This document shows, piece after piece, positions 51,086 through 61,446 of a DNA stretch of 64,000 nt. The translations under genes were made by a program, and so were the position numbers. Source of the stretch: Galbula dea. Lineage: Eukaryota > Chordata > Aves > Piciformes > Galbulidae. The stretch covers positions 1,785,725 through 1,849,724 of the forward strand of contig VWZX01019989.1 in assembly GCA_013399015.1 (NCBI GenBank), written 5' to 3'. Each line of letters opens with the position of its first letter. The stretch's first letter is position 1. The notes under the pieces are model-generated. The model saw nothing but the letters and a program-made list of their open reading frames with translations, ran no database searches and had not been told where the DNA came from.

Positions 51086-52540
51086 GTAAGGAGTGCCATG
51101 AATTTTCATCAGAATGCTGACATTTATTTGAGCTTTTAAGAATGGAAAAAAAAAATTAAATTCTTTTGCAATCAAGATCTAATATTTAGCACCCAGTTGT
51201 TTAAAGGAAATTAATGGAGGTGGTCACAATCGAAAGAAAAATTGTGTTCACAATGACTTATTAACACCGTAGCCAGTAGTTGTAGCTCGCTCATTCATCC
51301 TTGATTTAGGGTTCTCTTGTTGTGGCAGAGGCGGACTAGTCAGTTCACCACAACTCCTAACTTCATCATAGTGATAGAATGGCCAGCAATGGGGGTCAGA
51401 AACAAAGTGGAGAAGGTTTGGATAGCTGGATTTTGGTTTGAATATGCAGTGGTAACTGGGACTGAACAGCAAACAGCTGGGTGTCTGGGAGCCATTGCAG
51501 ATTCTATGAGTTTTGTATATCTTGACTTCAAAATTAAACAAATAATTTGTGCCTGTTAGGAGCATGGTTAAGTGGACACCTTAGAATACTTGTTGCTTTT
51601 CTCTTATGGTCATGGCTTTTCTTAGTATTTCTCCCTTTCTTCAAAAGTCTGCTATGGGACGTTTGATCTCTTGCCAGGTAGCCTAGCGGGAATACTCTTT
51701 TCAGTTATGCAAGAAGCATGGATTTGATCCTTGACTCCGGTTACCATGCTCTTAGGAATACATGGTTACAAAAATAAAAGCATTAGCCTGCAGCCATACT
51801 GCTGTGTGCTGTGCTTTTGTCAGATCTCATGTGTTCAGTGAGGTCTGCCCTGCTCAGGACTCACAGATTTGGGGGTGCTGTGGGAATGTAGAAAGGAGCC
51901 ACAGGATAATAGAATGTCCTCATCTGTACTCCACTCCAGAGAGTTTCTACTCTCTCGTAGTCTATTTATTGTTACCTTTTCCCCCAATATGTACCATGTT
52001 AATTTCATAAACATGTTTTCTTTTTTTGTTTTTCTTTTTTTGGGGGGGCTTGTTTTTTGTTGGTTTTTTAATATGGCAGTTACTGCAAGTGTGCAAAACT
52101 ATGTGGATGCAATCCTAAGAATGGCATTTTGGAATTCATAGCTAGGAGTCTTCACAGCAACACTTAGGACAAAGACTTTTGCAATCCAGCCTTCCTTTAC
52201 AGACCAGTTCAAGGTGAATCAATGTGAGACACTAGTTCAGTGCAGCTGTACAAAAAGGTACCATTTTAACCTAGGATAATAATACATGTGTGCATTGAAG
52301 AAGTTACATTATTATTGTTAGTCATGTAGGTTTTTTCCAGCACTGCCTGAGTATGAGCCACAGCCTAAGCACTACATGAAGCACTGCAGCACATTGTGCC
52401 CTGGAGAACTTACAGTCTGATGGACAGTGCAGGCACAGGATGTCAGAATGGCTCTGGCACTCACGAAGAATAAGTAATGTGGTGCTGGAAAGTGGTATTT
52501 ACAGCTGAGAGTCCAGGGCTGATTTGGAGGCTTGGATGAT

Positions 52541-52580
52541 AGGGGAGAGAGTGTAGAACCAGGGGAGAGAGTGTAGAACC
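52541..52580. repeat. 20-bp perfect tandem duplication
   Basis: AGGGGAGAGAGTGTAGAACC occurs twice in succession with no mismatch, followed by a partial AGAAC. Confidence 0.9.
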
Positions 52581-53499
52581 AGAACAGGTTGAGGAAGGGA
52601 CTTTGACATGCGTGCTTCTGTCAATTTCAGGCACTAGTTTGTACCACTCCACTGCATCTTACCCCAAAGCCTCATTAAGAGGGGCCATATGTTTGGGAGG
52701 AAGTATGCGAGAAAAGTGTCTCCACAAATCTGAGTCAGAAAGCGGCTTGTGCAGAAGGACAGTTGGATGTAGCTGGCCCTTATTTTATCCCCCTGCAATA
52801 AGAATGCCTCAGAGGTAATACAGATATTAATGTCATACTTAGAGCATCTATATCTCTGGGGGAGGAAAATGAAGTTCTTAGCATATTACTTCTGTCTCCC
52901 AAATGCAGAACACTGTTTAGTTATGTCTAGTTTCAAGATCCTGTGAGCTTATACTGATCATTAGCGCACGCTCAGAGTTGCATGTTGTCAACAGACTGAG
53001 AACAAGGGACAGATTTTCAAGAAGGATCATGCCTGTTCGTCTAAAGCAATGCTACAAGCAAAATATTTGAGTCAGACCTGAAGCAAAACTTGAGGTCCAG
53101 ACACTTCTAAATGTTAGGTGAGCTCAACCCTACCTCCAAATGCAACAGCAAAACATTCCTTAGGTCTGAGTAACAGTAAAACAAGAGGGATGTCTGGAGT
53201 AACACCTGGTCTATTTTCTGGCCCTCTCCTGACCTTGTGTAAAAGCAACTCAGCCAGCTCTGCCTGAATGTTTGACAAATCCTACTCAACAGACTACAAG
53301 AAATTTCCAGCATCTTCAAAACACACAAGCGCAGCTGCACTTTGTATTCTACTCACCTTCACTTTTCACATTTTTGCTTCAGGTTCTGAGTTTTATGTTA
53401 TTAAATTTTGGTGTAAAACATTATAACGAATAACAAGTAGTAACATTTTCTATCCTAAAGATATCAAAGACGGAAAAATATTATTGTTTCAATTTTTCT

Positions 53500-53570
53500 A
53501 GTGAGGAGAATGAAGCACTAATTGTTTGCCCAAGGTGACTTTGCTCAGTAAAAGATACTGCAGAAACAGC
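53500..53570 (-). repeat. MIR-like SINE relic
   Basis: GTGAGGAGAATGAAGCACTA followed by GTTTGCCCAAGGTGACTTTG keeps the order of the MIR core in reverse, with moderate divergence. Confidence 0.4.
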
Positions 53571-56500
53571 AAATTAATTTAATGTTTTGAAGGTTGGGTT
53601 TGTTGGTTTGCCTTTTTTTTTATTTTTACTTGAGAAAAAGCACTCTGGTGGGAAAAAGGAGTTTCAGAAAACTGACATTGAGTTCAAATATAATGTGAAT
53701 CTAAAAGGGTTGGCTCTTGCAAATGAATTTGTGGCTATGACATAACAACGGATGAGTGATCAGCCTGTGTATAGATAATTTCAACGAGTCTAGCCTACAG
53801 GAAAAAAAAATGTCTTTATGCAAGAGTTCTGGACACAGTGGAAACACTCAAATATTGCAGTGATGGAAAAGCTAACAGACAAAATAAGCATTCAAGACAG
53901 TTAGTCAGAGAGTGGCATGCAAAAGCACAAAAAACCTGACATGCCCTGAGCTGCTGTGGATCAGCGAGTTGGTTACAGTGAGGATTTTGCTAGCAACTGA
54001 CAGCAAAGCAGAGCATGCAAAGCCTCCATGCAGCCCGCAAGAAGACTGGTGGAAACATGTGTCTTCATTTATTCAGCAGAGCAAGGGAAAAAGCAGGTTG
54101 TGTCTGAGGAGGAGGTCCAGGTCACTGTCTTGCACCTGCAGAACAAAGTGACTGAAAGTGGAAGTACCACTACATATAAACAGGATCCCTCTGCATGCTC
54201 CCACCCCCAACCCCAGGTAGTGTTTCCCCTTGATAATGACTTGAGCAATGGCCCTGGGAAAGCCAGAAGGCATTTTCCAAACCAGCAGTTAGCACGTTTC
54301 CTTACTGAAAAGTCTCTGCCATGCTGTCATGCATGACTTAGCAGACCACAAGGCACTGCTTTGGGCACCCTATGAAAAATCACGTCTTACTGACTACATG
54401 GGAAGAAGCACCTCCATCTAAATCTTCCCATCCCTGCGCAACAGGGGATCCTAGTGCTCCTTTTGTTAGGAGAGAAAAATAGCGTGCACGATTTTGGTTT
54501 TGTTGGCTGGAGCTTGCCAAGGCAAAGAAATGACAAGGTGACCTTGGTGGCCACAGGTGCCAGTTGGCTTTCCAAGAGTAAGAGCTTGCTTAAGTAAGAG
54601 GAACCTGTCCTCAGGACCACTGAAAATGAGACAGTTAGAGATTGTGAAATGTAGCCAGTAAATATTTTTCTGGAGAGAGAAGAAATTGTGCCCATTATTC
54701 CATTGGCTGGGAATGATGTCGCTTGGTCTCCAATAGCCAGTTGTGTGGGCTAAGAGAAGCAGCTGGCCAGAGACTAGTGCGTCTGCAGTTGAAATAAATG
54801 CTGTGTTAAGCAGCTGCTATCCTGATTTGCCTTTGGTCTCTTTCTATGCTGTTGTTCACAACTACTTCTGCCCAGTTAGATAGGTCTTGGCTACACAGGT
54901 TGATATATGACAAGACTACACAAGAGTTCACTATGATTGACAAGCTCTCACTCGTTAGCAGGGCACTCCTGGTGCTTTGTCTGGTCCACTGCTATGCTGC
55001 TATCACTTCTCATGTGGGGCTTGCTGTACCCCTGCTGCTCCATCATCTTCCTGCCTGCCCAGCCTAAGAGGCACTGTCTTCCCTTTCTCTGTGTTAGCTC
55101 TCTTCTTGCCTTGTGCTGATGGACTTTGCAAACCCTCTGGGTGGCTGGGAGAAGGACATGGGAAGGGGCTGCTTCAGTCTGCCATCACATCTTGCTTTCT
55201 CTTGAATTTTTTACATGCATTGAAGTAGATTTATATGTGAGTAGCCGAAAACATTTGGAGGGCTTTCCGTCAGCAGTATATAAATAAAACTGGATCAGAA
55301 TAGATTGGATTGTTGCGTTTTACATCCGCTTCCCTATTTTGTTTTTGACAGGTCCTGACACCCACACACACGTTCCTTGCTCCGACTCAGCTAGATCTGT
55401 GTTTTTCTCTCTGCTTTGAGTTTTTGGCAGGATTTTCCATTCCTTATAACATTCTCGCCTTACAGAGAGCTTCACTAGCTCTTACCCTGGTCCTTAATTC
55501 TTAAGCTTTGCGCTGCTACACTCTCCCTACTGATGGGTCTTACCAGGCCCATCATTAAAACATCACAGGTGCAACCACTGCGCCCTGCTACAGGCTCTGA
55601 AACGGGAAACCACTGCTGCTAACTCCTGATCTCCTTTGCAACTCCACTGGGTCTAACGTTGCTCCCTTGCTTCAGTCTGTGCTTCCCACTGCAAATGAGT
55701 GGAACCAAGCAAATAACCTGTGACAAGTAATTTATGGAATGGGTTTACCCTCCCTCTCCTGAGCTGAATATGCATGAGTGGGTCCTGATGTCTTCAAGTG
55801 CATTCACTGGAGAGGTTTGCCTCATTTTTTAACCTGTGCAGTTTTTAATGCTACGTATCAATCACTAATGTTCCCTGCGTGCATTCAAAAACTGGTGTTT
55901 GCTATTCAAAGTGTTAAGTTATAACTGTTTACATAAAGCCTTGAGAAATTGTTTCTCAATTGTGGATGAGGATACAAACACCTTTGTCATGTGTAGCACA
56001 TACCCCTTTCAAATGTGGGGTTAATATTTACAAATGCGCTCTTGAAATTCACTTTTAATAAGCATTTGTACTGGAAGAACTTGGATGCTGGAATGTATGC
56101 ATAAAGGGGAATACAGAAGCAACACAAGAACTAACTAAAAAAACATGCTTGTAAAAAAAAAATAACTATTTTATAAAGTAAATTTTTAAGTTGCCCAACT
56201 CTAAACATGAAGCACTGGAGAGAAAACAAGTGAGTCAGATATTCCTCTTTTGCTTGCCATGCTCTGTACCAAAACATGGAGTAGAGGAGCAGCCAAGCAC
56301 AGAAGCAGGGCTGCGTGTGGCAGCAAAAAACATCTGTGGGATTTTTTCCTCAGACCGTGAGTGGGCAGGGCCTGGGCTGAGAGCAGTGCCAACACCCCTT
56401 TCTCTTCACAGTCGGGTACTGCTCACAGAACTACTGTGCTTTGATGGGGCAGCCATCTGTGGAGGCTTGCTGGAAGCCCATCACCTCCCTCGTGGTGCAC

Positions 56501-56772
56501 CCAAACTCCAACAGGCCTCAGCAAGGTCGCCTGGGCTGCCTGTGCCCTGTCACAGGGCAGGCTGACTGCCAGCTCCTGCTGCCCAACACCGCAGGCTAGC
56601 AGGCGACCCAGTACCTAGGCCAGCACAGAGTCTGGAGCACAGAAGAAAGCGGCATTGCCAGGGAGGGATTCAGAGAGCGCCAACAACGTAACTCCTGGTC
56701 CAACAGTGCTGGGACCTGATGAATAAATACCTCCAAGCCCACTATACGGACGACGCCCCTTCAAGGTGCGTG

Positions 56773-56867
56773 CCCCACCCTCCGACGCTCGCCCTACCCT
56801 CTGACGCTTGCCCCACCCTCTGACGCTTGCCCCACCCTCTGACGCTTGCCCCACCCTCTGACGCGCA
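56773..56867. repeat. 19-bp minisatellite, five units
   Basis: Five consecutive 19-bp units of CCCCACCCTCTGACGCTTG occupy 56773-56867. Units 3 and 4 are identical, unit 2 differs at one position, and the edge units differ at a few. It abuts the promoter, about 70 bp upstream of the first ETS-type site. Every unit contains a TGACGC or CGACGC motif. Confidence 0.92.
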
Positions 56868-56969
56868 CATGGGCAGTCCCACTCTCGTCTCGGTCTGGAG
56901 TTTTGCCGTGGGAAGCAGTGGCGTTCTAAGCGGGCGGAAGTGACGGACAACTAAGGGCGGAAGTGGTGG

Positions 56970-57012
56970 AGAGCGCCGTTTCCTGATAGGAGCCGGGGCC
57001 TGCTTGCGGCAG
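56970..57012 (+). other. probable non-coding first exon
   Basis: Downstream of the twin ETS sites the sequence runs without an ATG to CAG, and then a donor GTGAGGGG begins at 57013. A short 5' UTR exon ending at 57012 fits. The start point is approximate, because no transcript evidence is available. Other GT sites within the island are possible donors. Confidence 0.45.
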
Positions 57013-57330
57013 GTGAGGGGCGCACGGAGTGGAAGGGAGCGCGCGCGCGTGGGGCTCGGCGCGGCCCCGGAGAGTTAGGCCGTCCTTCCTCTCCCGTCCC
57101 CCGCAGTTCGGTGCCCGGCGCTAGGTGCGGGCTCGGGGTGGCCCGGCCAGGCCCGTGGGTACACTGAGGGTCGGCGGTGCGACTCAGGTCCGGTTGCAGG
57201 GGTGACCCCGCGGCGCAGCGTGGAGAGAAGCAGCTCTGGCTGGGCTCGGCGGCGAACAGCCGGGGCCCGGGAAGGTTCCCTCCCCTTGAGCCTTAGCGGG
57301 ACAGTACGCACCGGCAGGGCCCTGCCCCAG

Positions 57331-60300
57331 TGAGGGGCTGTTGCGGGTTCTGCACCCTTTCACCCGTTGGTGGAACACTTCTGGTGGCCACAAGTTCAGG
57401 GGAACCTGAACGGGTACCTATCAGGTCCTGAGAAGAAGAGCCTGGTAATGTGAGATGAGAGATATACGATACCTGTTTGTGTGGGATAACAGGTTTAGAA
57501 ATTCTTCTGTTAAACCTCTGACGTGATGCTTCACTGCCGAGCCTTGAAATAGTTTGAAAAACGTTCCAGGCAAGCGTGGAGAGTGCAAATCTGACGTTGA
57601 TGATGTTTGGGAGACTTGAATTCGGCATAGTGTTTGCAGGATCAGGAAGGGGAATGCTTCTTTTTCTCCATGTAGGTTAGGTACCTTGCTGGAATAGACA
57701 GCTAGATGCTGCAGCCTGATAGGACTCACTAAAAAGAGAAAAAGATGTCTGAGATAGAGGGTCAGAGGACTCTGGCACGTGGGTTACATAGTCTTTCCTC
57801 AGAAAGCTAGCTAATGGCTTATAATAGAGTTACGGAAGTTTTGTACTATTCCCAGTACCAACTGGTTACTATATCAGCTAATTCAGAGAACACCACAAAT
57901 TATAAAAATGTAACTTCTGGTCCACAATGCATCAGTACAGTTTACTGCCTGGAGCACTGGCAGAACATTTTTAATATGGATTGTCTTTATATGCACAAGG
58001 GCATGATCCTTAGTCCCAAGCTGGTAGCTGTGGTATTGCGGTGATTTGTCAAATAAAAACATGTCAATATTTGCAAGTGAACCCAAATACTGCTGTGATA
58101 AATGCATTTATTGTACTAATTTTTTTCTGTTTTCAAAACAAAGAATACATCAGCCAGCAGTGAAAAGGCCATAGGGCTACTAGACCTAGCTGTACGCACA
58201 AAGAAAGGCTTCTGATGGATGTAGTGAGCATTGTGAATCCACATCCAGCAGTGATGATCATTGTTAGTATTTATTTTACTAATCAACAGAAGTCCTGTTG
58301 TGGTGAGGTTTTTCCCCTCTCTTTTATTTTTTTTTTTTTTATGGGTCAAATGTTGAGTGGTTGAACAGCACCTGGATTTCCCAGACGCCATTTTGAAAAG
58401 AGGAGGATTTTCATCCCTGGAGACAATAGGCTAATTCTTAGCTCTGCTCACTTCTACAACGCAGCTTCCAACAAAGAGTGTGGGCTAGTGCTGACTGTGT
58501 TTGTGGCATTTCACATGATTCACGTAAATGTCAGCTAGGAGTTTGCTTGAGATGACCTGTTTATTTCATTTAGGTTGCACGGTGGGTGTCGCTGGCAGTG
58601 ATTTGCAGACTGGATTGACCTATACTGGAGTAGATGAAGTAGAAGCTAAAACTGTCCCTATTTCTTGCCAGTTCTCTGAAACATGGAGCCTTCTTTCAGC
58701 ACTGAAAGGAAGCAGAGCCGATAGGGCTGCTCTTGGTAGAGGGCTGGAAGCAGCGTGACTTTGGCATGTCCTTGTAGAGGCTTTCTGTGTTTCAGTTGTC
58801 TAGGGAATCAGAGATGCTCACATCAGGTGTCCCTTGCTTAGACTTTCTTTTAGGAAGGTTATCCAGGGGATGATGAGTCCTCCTGATATTTGAATATGTT
58901 TGTCTTGTTTGAGTAGTAAAGCTAGGATGTGAAGGCTATCTGATACTCTTCTGTATTCCTGGGATGTTTTGGCTGGGGTAAGACAGCCACGCCTCCAAAG
59001 AGCCCTCTGGCAGAAAAATGCCTGAGGCCTTCCCAAAGCAGCACAGGTCTTAACATCTGCCCTTCTTCTATCTGGATATTTAAACTGAGTTTTTAATCTT
59101 CATTTCTTCAGTTAAAAAAATGCTGTTATCTTAACTCAAGAGTTCATTGGCATGGAAACTGAAGGCTGATAATGCCTGGAAACTGCTCTGCAGTCTGGCT
59201 TCAGGGTTTTGGTAATAGCAGGTAACTGTAGTCACTGCAAGCTCAGCCTGAGCAGAGAGAGAAGGATAGAAACTGAGGGCTAGGCAAAAGTAGTACTGAG
59301 ATAAGCCTGAATATATCTTTTTTTTTTTTTAATGATTTTTTTTTTTAGATTAAAGGTAGTGTGCAGAGGAAGAAGGGATCATGTCTGAAATTGTGATATT
59401 TCCCTTGGCTTAGGTGTATAAGCTTAAAAAGAATCATTTTTATCACTCAGAAAGCAATTTCTATAGCTACTCAGCTCTGCTTAGACCCTTTCCCAAGATA
59501 ACCTTTGCCTGAAAATAGTCCATCCAGCAGTTTGTTTGGTGGGTTAGTGATTCCTCAGGTGTTATTCTTTTGACTCAATTTTTTGTCAGCTCCTGTCATG
59601 CAGGCTACCCTGTAGAGATATTCCTTCTAGCAAATATGACCAGGTTTGAAGATGCCTCCTTAGAGTGGGTTGCCCTCCTGTCATCTTGCAGAAATGCAAG
59701 CATTCCCTTTGCTTTTGAATGGATAAAATGAGCAGAACTGCTTTGGTTGCCAGTTTGATTTGGTTGTTGGCTTCATTAAACATTTCTGGATCAGTCATAG
59801 CACAGTGCATGTGGGGTATGGGTGCTCTGAAACTCCAGAGCTGTGGAGCAGAAGGTGCTGAATATGGAGGTGGAAAATAGGACAGTGGTACGGTTTGTGG
59901 CAGTGAGAAGGGGCAATGGTTGGACCTGCAGCTAAGATGACTCTGCAGGAGACTGAAGCTGATTTTGCAATAGAAAATTAGAGGGAAAAACTAACTGGAT
60001 TTTTTTTCTTTTTTTTTTTTTTTTAGGAAAATGTTATGGGTTTGGAAGTTGCTGTGATCTGATTGTAAGATTGAGCAGCTCCTCACTTTTCTGAACCAAA
60101 CATTCTGCAGGAAGCTCTAGAGCAGCTAGCCTGCTTTTGAAACACCAGTATTTAAGAACTTACTGGAGGGAAATGGCTCTTCAAGGGACTTTTGGCTTAG
60201 CCAGTGGCTTTGATGTGCTTTGAGCATACAAAACCAAAGTGCCCCCGTTTAGGAAATCGAACAAAGAGCTATGTCTGAATGTGTGGGCTGGCATTCTCAG

Positions 60301-60898
60301 CCTTACTTTTGATGTCTATGTTGTAGGTATAACTAAGCTATTTGCTTAAACTTCTTTTGTAATAAGCAGTGAGAGATGGGGAAGGCAGGCAATTAGCACA
60401 GTGCTTTTGGTCAGCTATAGACAGCTGTATTAGAATCACATCAGTTGTTCATGAGAGCATCTGATTGTCTCCATTGATGATGAGAGCCAAAGGTGATAGT
60501 TGCAGAGAGGTATTTCTGATATCTACGTTTAGATATCAGCATCTGTCTGTCAATATATATTTTATGTATATTTATAAATATATGTATTTTTTTTATATCC
60601 ATCTGAAGGAAACTAATTTCAGCCTGTTCTTAGAGGACAGGTCTTTCTCAGCAAGGTCGTGCAGCCTGCATCTCGGTGCCTTGTGGCAGTGAGAGCTGCT
60701 GTCAATATGCTTTGCAAAGTACAGCTCTGTTTTGAGGGTAAAGATTGTCTTGAAGAGAGTAGTGGCTTAGAGGCCATCTTAGCTTGTGGAGCTAAGCGGA
60801 TTGAAATACACCTCTAAATTCTAAGTCTCTGCCTTTCAAATTCTCTTTAAAATAAATAATTTAATGTAATAGTATTCTTTCTTCTGGAGAGGTGATGT
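57331..60898. other. gene-free stretch, probable first intron of the plus-strand gene
   Basis: No exon recognised. Long T runs followed by AG at about 59335 and 60028 look like splice acceptors, but they lead into short, stop-containing sequence. Confidence 0.45.
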
Positions 60899-61442
60899 TG
60901 TGAGCAATAAACATTCTGTTTTATTACAAGCAAAGGGATTAAACAAGGGTCACCAGTATAAGGGGGGGTGTATGCAAAGGGGTTTTCTTCTACTAACCTA
61001 TAGGCGTACCGTGGAGTTGTAAGATGCTTGGACATGTCTGGACAAGCATCAGGGAACATGCGGCCGGGAATGAAGGGATTGCGAAATATATGTAAATAAA
61101 GCAAACCCCCTGCCATGTGGTCAGCCATGGAGGCTGCCATTCTTGTCGGGGCCCTGCCTCTCAACACAATATAGCCGACCAGAGGAGAGGAAATGCCCCT
61201 TCTGATAAGAGGACTGAGTGGTACTTGAGAACCCTTTAAAAGGAGGGAAATTTGATTTTGAGGTGTGCTTTTGGGATCATCAGGCAACCAGGGCACCCAA
61301 CACGTGTCGTAACTAATCTTCGGCACCCAACACATGTTGTAAGTAATCTTCCTACTTGTTATCTTTCTCTGTTTTATGGACTTTGTTATTTTTCTAAATT
61401 TGAATAAAGGAGATAATTTTCTCTGAAATAAATTTTATAACA
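60899..61442 (+). mobile_element. probable solitary retroviral LTR
   Basis: A 544-bp segment begins TGTGAGC and ends ATAACA, and is flanked by the 4-bp direct repeat ATGT (60895-60898 and 61443-61446). It has the layout of a U3-R-U5 unit on the plus strand: a TATA-like CTTTAAAAGG at 61234-61243 and a polyadenylation signal AATAAA at 61403-61408. A 30-bp tandem duplication lies between them (61292-61321 and 61322-61351). No gag, pol or env is seen on either side, so it would be a solo LTR left by recombination. The family is not identified, and the 4-bp flanking repeat alone could be chance. A 162-residue minus-strand frame across it is a chance frame. Confidence 0.6.
61292..61351. repeat. 30-bp tandem duplication inside the LTR
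   Basis: Two adjacent 30-bp units begin GGCACCCAACAC and differ at about three positions. They lie downstream of the TATA-like element, where the R region would be. Confidence 0.88.
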
Positions 61443-61446
61443 ATGT

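Larger units (their letters stand above)
44832..56739. other. intergenic stretch
   Basis: Mostly AT-rich and without a recognisable gene. Items inside it are listed separately: a candidate exon at 51033-51085, a 20-bp duplication at 52541-52580 and a MIR-like relic at 53500-53570. T/G-rich simple sequence lies at 52019-52072 and 53600-53635. Confidence 0.5.
56740..57330. promoter_or_regulatory. CpG-island promoter of an unidentified plus-strand gene
   Basis: A sharp CpG-dense block about 18 kb upstream of IQSEC3. It carries two ETS/GABP-type sites in the same orientation, GCGGAAGTGAC at 56934-56944 and GCGGAAGTGG at 56957-56966, and a reverse ETS-like GTTTCCTG near 56979. The first site is followed by a TGACG half-site. 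There is no TATA box. This arrangement is typical of housekeeping-type TATA-less promoters. Direction is inferred from the donor after 57012. In mammals the neighbours of IQSEC3 on this side include the USP18-TUBA8-PEX26 block, but nothing in this window proves which gene this is. Confidence 0.65.

Noticed and set aside
51677..51750. tRNA-like or SINE-like wording (TAGCCTAGCGGGAATACTCT and onward)
   Set aside because: No consistent cloverleaf could be drawn by eye and the B-box-like part is poor. At most a faint old SINE relic.
52376..52445. Possible ancient L3/SINE relic (TGCCCTGGAGAACTTACAGT)
   Set aside because: Only one short phrase resembles such repeats, which is not enough to call an element.
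58528..58758. Open frame after a TTTATTTCATTTAG acceptor-like sequence, as an exon of the plus-strand gene
   Set aside because: The pyrimidine tract is weak, there is no convincing donor, and the translation is not recognisable.
60001..60080. Long T tract ending in AG with a GTAAG 38 bases later, as a possible exon
   Set aside because: The T run is simple sequence, the enclosed segment is very short with a near stop, and no frame links to anything known.
60847..61335. 162-residue minus-strand open frame
   Set aside because: It runs antisense through the U3/R part of the probable LTR and has no protein-family features.
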